Assembly: GCA_947502885.1 (NCBI GenBank)
Contig: CANNBP010000017.1
Location: 1 to 64,000, forward strand
Direction: 5' to 3'
From: an uncultured Aquimarina sp.
Lineage (GTDB): Bacteria; Bacteroidota; Bacteroidia; Flavobacteriales; Flavobacteriaceae
Length of the DNA: 64,000 nucleotides
Part shown: piece by piece, positions 56,501 to 64,000 of the stretch
Position numbering within the stretch: position 1 is the stretch's first letter
Layout of the letters: each line of letters starts with the position of its first letter
Notes under the pieces: generated by a model
Database searches by the model: none
What the model was told of the DNA's origin: nothing
What the model saw: the letters and a program-made list of their open reading frames with translations, nothing else
Position numbers and translations under genes: made by a program

Positions 56501-58364
56501 CTACATTATAAAAAGATCCACCTCCTGAAGTTCTTATTGTAATACTTTCATTAGTACTTGTAGTTTGCCAGGTAGTAATGAATTTATCTGTTTCAGTACA
56601 ATTTATAACATCACCGGATATTGTCCAACTTTCTTCTATGATCAAACTTTGTCTTGCCGCAGCTGCATTACAATAACTTAAACCACTAGAATTCAAGGAC
56701 ACATCTCTTGGAATTCTGGTTTCTCCATTAGCTATGTCTAAAGTTGCCCAGCCTATTAAAGTAGCTTCATAATTTTCTTGTGACATACTAGTTCCTACAA
56801 AAAAGCTACTTAGTTGACTATTATCTAGAATATTACTTAAATCTAATGCCCCTAAATTCTGATTAAAATCTGTAGCATTAATAAATAAATTTTCCACTGC
56901 TATAATACTGGTAATACCCTGAAGTTTCCAATTACTAATATCTTGATTGAATGCCTTCGAATCAGCAAAAGCAAGCCCCATTTGTTTCACATTTCTAACA
57001 TCCCAATTATTTAACGGTTGATTAAATCTTGATGTTAAGCTAAATATGGATGTCATATCCTCGACATTACCAACATTCCAACTATTGATATTTTCATTAA
57101 AATCTGAAGAACGAAAAAACAGTCTGCTCATATCTGTCACATTACTTGTATTCCAATTCCCTATGTTATCTTTTAAATCTTCTAATCTAAATGCTTTGCT
57201 AAACATTCGGCTCATAGAAGTCACATTACTTAAATCTGGCGTATCATCTGCATTTAGTTTCAAATTGTTACAGCCTTCAAAAGCAGAAGCCATACTAGTC
57301 CATTGCTGATTGCCCCATTGTTCAATAGTTAAGATTTTAGCTTTATCTCCTGAATCATCAAAATAGATTTTTGGAAAATCTCCATAAATTTCTATGCGGT
57401 GAACTCCTGGTGTTTCAAATGTATGGGTAGCATCACTGGTATTTCCGACAGAGATAGAATCATCTCCCCAGTTTACGGTATAATTGTATCCAGAACCAGT
57501 AGTAGGTATAGTAATGGTTTCGTTTGCAATAGTGGTCTCCCAAGTAGTAATAAATTTATCTTCTTCACAAGCTTCACCTCCATCTATAATGGTCCAGTTA
57601 AACTCGGATGGATTGGTAAGTATATTGTTTCGTGCTAAACCTGCATTACAATACGTACTGTTACCTGCACTAAAAACCACATTATTATTTAAACTTTGTA
57701 ATGCCCATCTGTTTAACGTATCATCATAATTATCTGATGATAGTTGAATACCCTCAAACATATCCGTCATTTGAATGGCATTACTAACATTCCAGTTACC
57801 AAAGGAAACATCTATAGGAGCTCTTGCAAAAGTTCGTATAAAATTAGTAATAGTACTTACATTCCAGTTTTGCACGGCACCACCATTATCTTTTAGCGAA
57901 ATACATTCTCTAAACATATCCTGCATATCCGTGCAATTAGATAGATTAGGTGTATCGGTAGCATTTATTTCCAGGTTGGTACATCCATAAAAAGCTTCTC
58001 GCATACTCGTCCAGGTATTAGTACCCCATTGCTCTATGGATACTACTTTTTGTATATCTCCTCCATTAGTAAAAAAAATTCTAGGAAAAGTACCTCTTAT
58101 GGTAATAATATAGTCACGTGCTTCTCTATACGTATGGGTAGCATCCCCAGTAAATCCATTTTCAAAAGCAGTAATTATAGTGATTCCTCCCGATTGATAA
58201 GGGTCGCTCCATCTTACATCATAATTGTAGGTTTCGTTGATATTGGTGGGTATGGTGAAGGTTTCATTTGGGGAGGAAGTTCTTATTTTAATTCGAAAAT
58301 CCTGTGCAAATGCAATACTAAAAAAACTAATAATAAAAAATAGGGTAATGTAAAAGTGCTTCAT
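47553..58364 (-). CDS. Giant BspA-type DUF285 surface protein, 11 modules
   Basis: 3,603 residues from the ATG at 58364 (MKHFYITLFFIISFFSIAFAQ signal peptide); a longer frame from 58400 is less likely. Eleven modules of the same kind as in the 7-module protein: 'FITTWQTT...ESITIPTTGSGYNY', VDWGDGT PKD-like part, 'EQWGTQQWTSM', then DUF285 repeats with FNQxLxxWDxSNV. The C-terminal ~350 residues (DUF5011, Cys segment with 'NLAPGTYSVCI', T9SS sorting domain NEFVIAPNPAHDH ... FKVVKE) are nearly the same as in that protein, also at DNA level. Probable cell-surface adhesin secreted by T9SS. Confidence 0.92.
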   Translation of the reverse strand: MKHFYITLFFIISFFSIAFAQDFRIKIRTSSPNETFTIPTNINETYNYDVRWSDPYQSGGITIITAFENGFTGDATHTYREARDYIITIRGTFPRIFFTNGGDIQKVVSIEQWGTNTWTSMREAFYGCTNLEINATDTPNLSNCTDMQDMFRECISLKDNGGAVQNWNVSTITNFIRTFARAPIDVSFGNWNVSNAIQMTDMFEGIQLSSDNYDDTLNRWALQSLNNNVVFSAGNSTYCNAGLARNNILTNPSEFNWTIIDGGEACEEDKFITTWETTIANETITIPTTGSGYNYTVNWGDDSISVGNTSDATHTFETPGVHRIEIYGDFPKIYFDDSGDKAKILTIEQWGNQQWTSMASAFEGCNNLKLNADDTPDLSNVTSMSRMFSKAFRLEDLKDNIGNWNTSNVTDMSRLFFRSSDFNENINSWNVGNVEDMTSIFSLTSRFNQPLNNWDVRNVKQMGLAFADSKAFNQDISNWKLQGITSIIAVENLFINATDFNQNLGALDLSNILDNSQLSSFFVGTSMSQENYEATLIGWATLDIANGETRIPRDVSLNSSGLSYCNAAAARQSLIIEESWTISGDVINCTETDKFITTWQTTSTNESITIRTSGGGSFYNVEWGDGTTSENQGGNSSHTYATAGTYTVKISGAFARLYTNNFTNIGNKMRSVEQWGTGQWSSFDRAFEGASNVVINATDIPDLSNVTNMFKAFKDCRKLVDNGGQMQHWDVSTIGNFISMFQGANLFDENLGNWDLSSATTLANMLNGTNLSTANYDATLIGWTENPTTPNDLNLGASGLTYCLGESARNILDIDKNWSIGDAGLGCATTDFFITTWRTTTANQSITIPTTGSGYNYDIDWGDGTIEFGYTGNASHMYSSAGVYKVKITGDFPRIYFNNTGSKDLITSIDQWGTQQWTSMEHAFYGCTALELNVSDAPDLSQTTSLERMFMGTNNIVDNEASMNSWNTSTITNMANMFADSIFDFNITSWDVGKVENFVGMFNNNALFNQNIGGWNVGEFVTGTITMQAMFDSASRFNQSLNTWDISKVTNMVSMFGFATSFNQPLDAWDTSNVENMGGMFFGASNFDQNVGDWNLSSVTNMGAMFQQSGLSTENYDTTLIGWAKQDVGETIPSNISISFEGSQYCFGADARNTLTDTNGLNWSISDDGLACASTNFFITTWQTTATNESITIPTTGSGYDYTIDWGDGTIEFGNTGNASHSYTTAGIYTIKILGDFPQFASLAGGISNAEKLRAIEQWGNIEWQSMLQAFSRCSNMNITAADAPDLSQVTAMDQMFFGCINLQSPDLSGWNTSSVTSMTWMFINARSFNGNISTWDVGNVTSFDLMLLGASDFNQDISNWNIGENVIGTVNMNSMLTRTENFDQNLGNWDLQKVTDIDDILANSGLSVANYDATLVGWASNANTPNNLVLGADGLTYCFGEVARNTLTSAPYNWTIDDAGLDCSDAFITTWQTTTTNESITVPTTGSGYNYVIDWGDGTIDQGLTGNATHSYTTAGTYTVKVLGDLPRVYFNNGGDKDKILTIEQWGTIPWQSMELAFNGCSNLKLNATDSPDLGLVTNARRMFAGTSNFEDLQNTIGQWDTGNIENMNTMFFNSSFNEDIGDWDVSKVKDFDGMFYQNNAFNQDLSTWDISEATTMRTFIANTRFSLENYDKTLIGWATLDTGETRIPRDVVLSVDFTRYCDAFLERNQLLTTYNWRISDRGLGCPENEKFSMTWQTTLANETITIPTFGGETYSYLIEWGDNTEEVVTTDVAPSHTYINARTHTVKITGDFPRIYFNNTGDKDKIVSVEQWGTQQWTSMESAFTGCSNLVLNALDVPDLSNVTNMNSAFTFTTGFIDNGGEFGNWNVSEVTSMQGIFAFSGMNENINNWNVSNVRDLSSAFFKTPNFNQPLNNWVLTNANTIRGIFKEAVKFNQPLNDWNISGVNDLSQVFNGAEKFNQPLDKWDVSNVSDFSVVFSQATSFNQSLGDWDISNATNMALMLRNSGLSKENYDQTLIGWAHLEAEETKIPTDLFLNADNLIYCLGIDARNTLTSAPYNWTILDAGTVCTLSDAFITTWQTTAANESITIPINTLYNYNYHVNWGDGTISNGLTGLTTHTYTTAGTYTVTISGEFPAIAFDGRNYPDAQRLQTIEQWGIQKWTTMDEAFDGCVNVKLNADDIPDLSLVTRTTYMFSGCTNFEDLKDKIGTWDMRTITHISHMFKNTDKFNENIGGWTFDNLSRSYDTFNKAIAFNQDISNWDMSNSDDIDSMFEGAIAFNQDLSTWDMSSVRRAEDMFNGATAFNQDLSSWDISNLSRLEDFFVASGMSQENYDKTLIGWATLDPGETQIMADVQLDATVGYCLSEDAHNTLTSAPYNWTINDGGLSCDFTDAFITTWQTTTANESITIPTIGSGYRYAVDWGDGTIEGGFTGDTSHTYATAGTHIIKITGDFPRIYFNNSGDKDKTIAITQWGTNEWTSMESAFYGCSNVIVDADDTPDLTNVTSLRAMFKGATNLIDTEGTIANWDTRTIVDLGQLFMDAEKFNTPLNSWRFFVAEDLSEMFRGAKTFNQPVNWYTPSVNNLKDMFNGATSFDQNMGSFNISLVTDMSGMFSNAGLSTQNYDQTLSGWFVELNATDTRPNDIAFDAGSSQYCMAGDIIEKLTNDHGWQITDSGASCDESDFFIMTWDLTSETTFTMPSSGNGYDYLLSLSDGGIYHMTSDIFQMGRPENLGIFTVRIYGDFPRFDFDAPSVDKEKLATIEQWGNLQLTEAIGTFEGCTNLKLNATDTPDLSQVISTVNMFKDCTNLEDLQDKIGDWNMSTITNISTMFEGCSTFNEDIGQWDTSNVFFMDATFSSATSFNQDISGWDTSNIAFFRNTFNGATAFDQSLGDWNISGVQFFMTDMFTNSGMSQASYDDTLIGWATLSTSETKIPNNVRFDINATYCLGKDARDLLTSAPNNWRINDEGFRECDFSEAFIFTWQTNTHNEMMIIPTSGGGYDYTVDWGDGTIEGGFTGDASHIYATAGVQTIKVTGQFPRIFFFGSDIREQLLTVEQWGTQQWTSMNRAFSGCTNLELNATDTPDLSLVTFMDSMFERTTSLVDRQNRIGTWDVSNVISMVSLFEESTFNENINNWNVSGVQTMSNMFLDNTVFNQPLDQWNPQNVSDFEQMFNGALAFNQPIGSWNITSASAFESMFQGAAAFDQDLSGWDISLTDRLGMVNMFIGCGMSTENYDATLIGWATLKAGETQIPINVTLDADATYCLGKDARDLLTGAPYNWTITDGGLDCPIPVITLLGDNPQTIVQGDPYTELGATVTYGATLIIETSGVNINQLGGYTVTYNASTPSGGNAIEVIRTVNVVEPCPILSLPATNFSVTGLNETCIDTNNGMISIISAAALDYTTTINGVDYDFTSGTTIDNLAPGTYSVCIGVNGFTNCEQCFEAVIEPAISLEGKTELITQAGNSKVNIAITSGTAPYTVMINNEEIGVFDVTNFDIDVQHGDHIEVVSSIACEGKLTTNVNLINEFVIAPNPAHDHVIISVPNTGLNSLQVSLYNAIGVHISSGIYTIDASKVTLPMSSLPQGVYFITIDGRNTFKVVKE

Positions 58365-58413
58365 ACTGGGGTCTGTTAAGTTTATACGAACTTGCGTCAC
58401 AATAAATCAACCG

Positions 58414-58421
58414 CAAATTTA
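58414..58421 (-). promoter_or_regulatory. Candidate -7 box for 11-module adhesin
   Basis: Minus strand TAAATTTG with TTTTGTTTG about 18-22 bp upstream, resembling the Bacteroidetes -33/-7 promoter; ~50 bp before the ATG. Confidence 0.5.
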
Positions 58422-58562
58422 TGAAACTCTTAAGACAAACAAAAGGTTGTAAGGGTTGCAAAGGGGTTGCGATGTAAAAAATGTGCTTTGAGAATCAGCG
58501 ATGTAATCAGTTTACTGAATGAAAGGTGTTGCAGTATTGCAAGTCAGTAGGAGAGTAGTTGT

Positions 58563-60212
58563 TTACATGGTAGTGTTTTTAATATACTCGATAATATCTT
58601 CTTTAGAATCTACTCTTATTTTTTTACGTATTCGAGAACGTGAGGATTTGATAGCTGATAGTGTAGAGTTTTGTAATTTACTAATTTCTGTTGCATTTAA
58701 TCCCAGAGTCATTAAGCAAAGCAGTTCTTTTTCTTTTTCACTGAGTTTTGGAAATTGATTGTCCAAAATTACTTTAAAATCGATGCTTACGGTGTCTAAA
58801 TATGATTGTAAATCCGTTGTGTTTTTTTGAGTTGCATTTTCAGACAGTAATGAGGCTGATAAGGATTGTAACGCTGATCTTCGTTCTTTTTCGTCTTTTA
58901 ATTGAATAACATTTTTGATTTCTCCCAAAGTTTTATTTAGTATTTCTTGCCGTAAGGAGTTTTCGACGACTATGTTTTTAAGCTCATTTTCTCTGGTGGC
59001 CAGAGCTAACTCTGCTTTTACTTTTTCTAATTGTTCTTTTTCTAGCGTGCTTTTGGTTAATGCTAGGCGTTGCTTCGCATTTTTTCGGGTCAACCATAAA
59101 ATGATTCCCCCTAAAATCATAGTAAGCGCGAATAATACCAAATACAAGCGTTTTTTTGCTGCTTCATTTTCGAGTTGCAAGCGATCTGCCTGTTTTTCTT
59201 TCTCAAATTTATGATTTAGCTCTAATGCGGTGATACGTTTGACTTTTTCGGTATCATTAATAGAGTCATGATACACTTTATAGATTTTATAATCTTGTAA
59301 TGCTTGTTGATACTCTTTTCTAGTTTCATTAAGATTACTTCTGCTATAATATTGCTTGAGTAACAACCCTTTGCTTTTTAGTTTTTTAGCAATGGTAATT
59401 GCACTATCCAGATAGGGTAGTGCCTTATCATATTCTTTTAGCGCATTATATAATACGGCTACATTTAGATAACTGATACTTAATTCACTTTGATCTCGTA
59501 TTCCCTTAGAAATTCCTACGTTTTCTTTATAAATCGCGATGGACTTATCAAATTCTTTATTGCTATAATGAATTGCCGCTAAACTGCCATTTACTTTAGC
59601 AATTCTTGTTTTAGAACAAGGCAATGCTTTCACTTTTGAAATATAAATCAAAGAAGAATCATTTTGTTTATTAGCATAATAGGTCACAGCTAACATATGA
59701 TGCGATACGGCTATGCTTTCGACATTGGTTAATTTTTCTTTAATCGCAATGGCGTTTTTAAAATATCGTTTTGCTTTTTTATAGTCTTTTTGTCTCCTAT
59801 AAAACATCCCTAGATTATGTAATGAAAATCCAATTGTAGTGGAATCCTTTATAGCTTCACTAGTATCCAATGCTCTTAAATAGTTGGATAATGCATTTTC
59901 TGCATTCCCTTGTTTGCTATCTATGATACCCAGGTAATTAAAAGCTTGTGCTTTATTCTTTTTATAATACAGTTCAGAACTCTGAATTTCTTCAAGTTGT
60001 TTTAAAACATCATTAATAATAATTCTAGAGGTGTCAGAATCAAAACGACGCATCTTTTCTACTAATTCAATTTTGTATTCAATTCTGGCAGAATCGGTGG
60101 TGGCTTTTTCTATTTTATGTTTTAACAGCATTGCAAGGCTATCATGAGATTGTGAGTATGCAGAATAAGATACTAAGAAGATAATACTTATGTATGTAAA
60201 TACCGTTTTCAA
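58563..60212 (-). CDS. TPR membrane regulator with LuxR-like HTH
   Basis: 549 residues with a TTG start (TTGAAAACGGTA). Signal peptide (MKTVFTYISIIFLVSYSAYSQ), then 6-7 TPR units (about 60-320, 'GNAENALSNYLRALDTSEA', 'KDYKKAKRYFKNAIAIKEK'), one membrane helix (about 350-370, LYLVLFALTMILGGIILWL), a coiled coil and a C-terminal LuxR-like HTH (about 480-545, 'FPKLSEKEKELLCLMTLGLNATEISKLQNSTLSAIKSSRSRIRKK'). This architecture is common in Bacteroidetes for envelope-signal transcription factors. It lies directly upstream (198 bp) of the 11-module adhesin on the same strand and may control it. Confidence 0.85.
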   Translation of the reverse strand: MKTVFTYISIIFLVSYSAYSQSHDSLAMLLKHKIEKATTDSARIEYKIELVEKMRRFDSDTSRIIINDVLKQLEEIQSSELYYKKNKAQAFNYLGIIDSKQGNAENALSNYLRALDTSEAIKDSTTIGFSLHNLGMFYRRQKDYKKAKRYFKNAIAIKEKLTNVESIAVSHHMLAVTYYANKQNDSSLIYISKVKALPCSKTRIAKVNGSLAAIHYSNKEFDKSIAIYKENVGISKGIRDQSELSISYLNVAVLYNALKEYDKALPYLDSAITIAKKLKSKGLLLKQYYSRSNLNETRKEYQQALQDYKIYKVYHDSINDTEKVKRITALELNHKFEKEKQADRLQLENEAAKKRLYLVLFALTMILGGIILWLTRKNAKQRLALTKSTLEKEQLEKVKAELALATRENELKNIVVENSLRQEILNKTLGEIKNVIQLKDEKERRSALQSLSASLLSENATQKNTTDLQSYLDTVSIDFKVILDNQFPKLSEKEKELLCLMTLGLNATEISKLQNSTLSAIKSSRSRIRKKIRVDSKEDIIEYIKNTTM

Positions 60213-60258
60213 CAGGGGGTAGGTTTTTAGTTTAACTATAATCGCAGTTCTATTTTAA

Positions 60259-60266
60259 CAAAAATA
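60259..60266 (-). promoter_or_regulatory. Candidate -7 box for TPR-LuxR regulator
   Basis: Minus strand TATTTTTG, ~47 bp before the TTG start; same motif as before the 7-module adhesin. Confidence 0.45.
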
Positions 60267-60358
60267 AATGATTATATCACTAAAACCTGTATGTTTTATA
60301 GCTATTGGCTTCACTATTTTGTGATATACGAAATAGTGAAGCCTTATTTGGGAGTACT

Positions 60359-63300
60359 TTATTGTTTTATTACCCTTAAGGTAGTTTCTTCATTAATTGA
60401 AACAAAATAAACACCGTTAGGTAATTCTTTCATTGGTAATTCTAATTGATTATTGCTAACCGTATAGGATGCTGATGATATCAAAATACCCAACGAATTA
60501 TACATGGACACTTGAATGGGCGCAAAGAAATTAGGAACAAAAAGTGTTGTATTACCTTTGGTAGGATTAGGGGCAATGGTAAACTGATCTAATAAACTTA
60601 CTTTGGAGGTAATCGTCCCTTCACAATCCAAATTACTAGATACGACCAAATCATCACCATGTGCTACCTTTACAGAGAAACTAGTATCGTTATAGATTCC
60701 TACTTCGTTATTATTAATCGTTACTGTATAAGGAGCAGTGCCCGAGTTGATTTCTACAAGCATCTCATTATTGGAGTTACCATTTTGCAGTGTTGTTTTT
60801 CCGACTAGGCTTTCGGCTTTATCAATAGTAGCTTCAAAACATTGTTCACAACTATTGTAACCATCTACTTTGATACAAAATGAATAGGTGCCAGGGGATA
60901 AGTCACCTATTGTTAGCGATGAAGTAAAATCATATTCTTGCTCGTTGATAGTAACTTTGTAATCCAATTCAGTAACGGCTACAATGTTTATCGTACCATT
61001 ATTCTTATCAGAACAGGTCTCGCTGGTGGTTTGTACTGTAAAATTAGTATCAGGTAAACTATTTAACGGGCAGGTATCTACTACATTTACCGTTCTAATC
61101 ACTTCCGTTGCCATATTACCTGCATTGTCTGTTGCATTGTAACGAATCGTATACTCACCTACTGTATCTACAAAATCAGAAGTATCTATAACTATATTGG
61201 TCACTCCATCATCTATTGTAGCACCTAATTCTGTATAACCAGTTCCCTGTTCTATTATTTGTGGGTTGTCACCTAATATGGTAATTACTGGAGGAGTTGT
61301 ATCTACCACATCTACAGTCCTTGTAACTTCTACAGCTACATTTCCTGCTGCATCCGTGGCATTGTAGCGAATGGTATAACTTCCTACTGTGTCTACAAAC
61401 CCAGATGCATCAATTACTACATTGGTCACCCCATCATCTATTGTAGCACCTAATTCTGTATAACCAGCACCTAATTCTATGATTTGCGGATTGTCACCCA
61501 ATAAGGTAATTACAGGAGGAACACAATCTGTACTAAAACTAGCAATATCATCTTTTTCCCAACTACTCAGATAAGCAGCTGTGGGATCATCAACCTGAAT
61601 ACAGGTTAGAAAATCATTGAATTTAACAAAGAAATCTGTGATTAGATTATTATTTCCGTTTCTTACATCTAATGACTCTAATACATTTTGATGAGCAGCC
61701 AGTTCTTCTAATTGCGTACATGAAGTAACATCTAGTGTAGATAAACCATTTTTTCCCACTCCTAATTTTTTTAGGTTAGGATTATTGTTAACCAATAGAC
61801 TGGTTAAAGAGTTAGATCTTAACTGAACCTCTTCGAGACTTAAGTATCCAGAAAGGTCTAAAGTGATAAAATCGTTTTCTGCTGCATCTAAAACTTTTAG
61901 ACTAGTATTGTTACTTAAGTCTAATGCGGTTAAATCGTTGTAATCAACGTTTAATGATTCAAGAGCAGCGAAAGCTTCTATCCCTGTAAGATCTGCTATA
62001 CTTTGACTTTCGACGTTCAGTGCAGTAACATTCTCTATTTTTAGGGTAGCTACCTGATCATCGTTGGCGATACCGTTACCCATACTCGAGGCATCTCCAA
62101 CAGTTACTACATTTCCATCTGTATCATGGGTTTCCAGATAGTTTTCGAAATTATCATCGGGGACATACGTTAAATCACAATAAATAGCAAAATTAGCTGT
62201 ATCATCTTTCTCCCAGATTTCAGGAAATAAAGGAACTACTTTATCAGCTTTAATACAGGTTAAATCAGGATTTCCTTGTGCATCAAACCAAGTGAAGTTA
62301 TCATTGTTTCCATTAGCAACGTTTAAGGAAGTTAATTGGTTATTAGCTATACGTAATTGTATAATGTTTGGATAGTTTGAAATATCAAATTCTGTAAAAT
62401 TATTATCGTTTAAGATAAGTTGTCTTAACAAAGGATTCATAGAGATATCTACTGAATTGATTCCTGTATTTGATAAACTCAAATTAGTTAGCGAAGTAAG
62501 ATTAGAAATATCTACATCTCCTAAATTAGCATTACTGTCAAGATATACTTGTTCTAACAATACATTATTGGATAAATTTAAACTTGTCAAATTGTTATTC
62601 GCTAAAGTAATTACTGTAAGTTTTGTATTCTTACTTAAGTTTATACTTGTCAGGTTAGTATTATTACGACATCCTAAAAACCACATATCTCTAAAATCTT
62701 CAATACCTGTCATGTCTTGGACTAATCCATTATGTATATTAAACCCTTCAGAAACTTCAACTAAAGCTGTATATACATAATCATCCATAACTCCATTTCC
62801 ATATCCTTGATTTTCTAAGAATGTTTCAAAAGCATCATCTGGAACATAGGTCATTCTACAATACTCTGCATAATTTGTAGTTGCATCTTTCAACCAAGTT
62901 CCTAATAATGCAGCTGCAGCCGGATCATCAACAGAGATACAAGATAAACTTGGGTTTCCAGTTACATCAATATTGTCAAGATCAGCATTATTTCCACTTC
63001 TTAAATTCAAGTTGGTTAACAATGAATTCTTACAAGATAGATCATCTAAGGTATTTTGATTTCCTAAATCCAGAGAAGTCAATGACGTACTATCACATTC
63101 TAAACGACTTAAATTTACATTATTACTCAAGTCAATCTCAGAAATATTTGTAGTACTAAATGATAGATTAAATAAATCTGTAAGATGAGTTACATCTATA
63201 CTAGTTAATGGATTTGCTCCACACTCTAAGTTTACTAATAATGAATTATTTGTAATATTTAATGACGTAATATTTGTGTTTTCACAATACAAATTTTTCA

Positions 63301-64000
63301 AATTAGGTTGATTAACCACATCAATTGAACCAAGTCTATTATTGGTTACCCATAACGATTCTATATCATTATTACTGATATCAAGATCTGTTAAGTTATT
63401 ATTTGCCACATTTAACCTTGTTAAAGATGAATTCGATGAAATATCAATTACTGGAAGGTTATTATTCTCTGCTTCTATCTCTAATAATTCAGTTAATCCA
63501 GTAACATTTATACTTGTAATTCCAGTATTTTCTAGAGTTATACTCTGTAGTAGTGTATTGTTTCTTAAATCCAAATCAGTATTGGTTAACGTATTATTAT
63601 CTCCCCAAAAACGAATTAAACTTTTGAAATCCTCAATTCCTGTAAAATCCTCAATTCCCTCATTTCTTGGAGTTAATAATTGAATTACTTCAATTTTTCC
63701 TGTTGGTACTAAATTATCGTCAATAATGCCATTACCTAAACTATTTGAACTTCCTAAAGCAACCGATCCACCAAATTCATTATGTGTTTCTAAATAAGCT
63801 TCAAAGTTAGCATCTGGTATGGTTGTAAATCTACAATACTCAGCGAAATTCGCTGTCGCATCCTTTTCCCAATGCGATTGTAATAAGTAATCTGCTGTTG
63901 GATCATCCACTTCAATACAAGTTAAACTGGTATTATTGGTAGCATCCATATCTGTAAACAAATCGTTATTTCCATTTCTAAGATTTAAATAAGATAAATT
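60359..64000 (-). CDS. Leucine-rich-repeat T9SS surface protein, 5' end outside window
   Basis: At least 1,213 residues visible; the frame is open to the right edge, so the start and signal peptide are missing. At least four blocks, each with 'DxNFExYLETH/FLENQ' lead, 'IEDFTGIEDF'-type strand and several LRRs of the form 'LTxLDLSNNxxL'. Each block ends with a 'LTCIQVDDP...SWEKD' link. Two DUF5011 domains follow (ITLLGDNPQIIE, ITILGDNPQIIE), then the same Cys-containing module and T9SS type A sorting domain (NPTKGNTTLFV ... VYFVSINEETTLRVIKQ) as in the DUF285 proteins. Probable secreted adhesin. Confidence 0.9.
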   Translation of the reverse strand, partial: NLSYLNLRNGNNDLFTDMDATNNTSLTCIEVDDPTADYLLQSHWEKDATANFAEYCRFTTIPDANFEAYLETHNEFGGSVALGSSNSLGNGIIDDNLVPTGKIEVIQLLTPRNEGIEDFTGIEDFKSLIRFWGDNNTLTNTDLDLRNNTLLQSITLENTGITSINVTGLTELLEIEAENNNLPVIDISSNSSLTRLNVANNNLTDLDISNNDIESLWVTNNRLGSIDVVNQPNLKNLYCENTNITSLNITNNSLLVNLECGANPLTSIDVTHLTDLFNLSFSTTNISEIDLSNNVNLSRLECDSTSLTSLDLGNQNTLDDLSCKNSLLTNLNLRSGNNADLDNIDVTGNPSLSCISVDDPAAAALLGTWLKDATTNYAEYCRMTYVPDDAFETFLENQGYGNGVMDDYVYTALVEVSEGFNIHNGLVQDMTGIEDFRDMWFLGCRNNTNLTSINLSKNTKLTVITLANNNLTSLNLSNNVLLEQVYLDSNANLGDVDISNLTSLTNLSLSNTGINSVDISMNPLLRQLILNDNNFTEFDISNYPNIIQLRIANNQLTSLNVANGNNDNFTWFDAQGNPDLTCIKADKVVPLFPEIWEKDDTANFAIYCDLTYVPDDNFENYLETHDTDGNVVTVGDASSMGNGIANDDQVATLKIENVTALNVESQSIADLTGIEAFAALESLNVDYNDLTALDLSNNTSLKVLDAAENDFITLDLSGYLSLEEVQLRSNSLTSLLVNNNPNLKKLGVGKNGLSTLDVTSCTQLEELAAHQNVLESLDVRNGNNNLITDFFVKFNDFLTCIQVDDPTAAYLSSWEKDDIASFSTDCVPPVITLLGDNPQIIELGAGYTELGATIDDGVTNVVIDASGFVDTVGSYTIRYNATDAAGNVAVEVTRTVDVVDTTPPVITILGDNPQIIEQGTGYTELGATIDDGVTNIVIDTSDFVDTVGEYTIRYNATDNAGNMATEVIRTVNVVDTCPLNSLPDTNFTVQTTSETCSDKNNGTINIVAVTELDYKVTINEQEYDFTSSLTIGDLSPGTYSFCIKVDGYNSCEQCFEATIDKAESLVGKTTLQNGNSNNEMLVEINSGTAPYTVTINNNEVGIYNDTSFSVKVAHGDDLVVSSNLDCEGTITSKVSLLDQFTIAPNPTKGNTTLFVPNFFAPIQVSMYNSLGILISSASYTVSNNQLELPMKELPNGVYFVSINEETTLRVIKQ

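Noticed and set aside
37043..58343. Plus-strand ORFs of 60-170 aa across the giant adhesin genes
   Set aside because: All are antisense shadows of repetitive DUF285 coding sequence.

Overview
The window looks like chromosome of a marine member of the Flavobacteriaceae (Bacteroidetes), perhaps Aquimarina-like. It is AT-rich, has type IX secretion (T9SS) C-terminal sorting domains, giant BspA-type DUF285 surface proteins and TAnnTTTG promoter boxes, and its housekeeping genes (prs-rplY-pth-ribF, serS, rsmA, mgtE) are of flavobacterial type. The genus is an inference; no rRNA gene is present.

Region 1 (1-20.7 kb) is a polymorphic-toxin locus. A PKD-like repeat protein (5' end outside the window) precedes a secreted Rhs/YD-repeat protein (1248-4793). 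The 3' part of this rhs gene is interrupted by two directly repeated 6,265-bp units (3736-10000 and 10001-16265). The same 37-bp rhs-coding sequence lies at the left end, the middle and the right end (3736-3772, 10001-10037, 16266-16302). Each unit carries an alternative rhs 3' end with a toxin tip (resembling polymorphic toxin type 8), a DUF2750 immunity gene, a divergent XRE repressor with GGTATC operator-like repeats, a CHC2/Toprim primase-helicase, helically phased GGATC repeats (candidate origin), a winged-helix protein and about 700 bp of non-coding DNA full of long-loop inverted repeats. No recombinase is seen in the unit. Removing both units would join 1248-3772 in frame to 16303-17896 and give a 1,372-aa Rhs with a different tip ending in a Hint domain, followed by a small membrane protein as likely immunity partner. 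I read this as a small self-replicating element that integrates in an rhs gene and swaps its toxin tip. Downstream are a remnant ORF, palindromes, a 63-aa ORF and a large serine recombinase whose 3' end runs antisense through tRNA-Leu(CAA).

Region 2 (20.7-36.7 kb) is core genome: prs, rplY, pth, ribF, an HTTM-domain membrane protein, a YchJ-like and a DUF2293 protein, two orphan proteins, a double-glycine-leader cysteine-rich peptide with a knottin-like cysteine pattern (28687-28860, unannotated by length), serS, a TPR protein, a DinB-like protein, a DUF4286 protein, rsmA, mgtE, a thioesterase and a cupin.

Region 3 (36.7-64 kb) is a surface-adhesin cluster on the minus strand: two DUF285 proteins of about 2,640 and 3,600 residues and a leucine-rich-repeat protein cut by the right edge, all with the same C-terminal module and T9SS sorting domain. 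Between them are two membrane-anchored regulators with LuxR-like HTH ends (7TMR-DISM type and TPR type), both with TTG starts. A 975-bp gap at 46.6-47.5 kb holds three palindromic, MITE-like elements, each 161 bp long.
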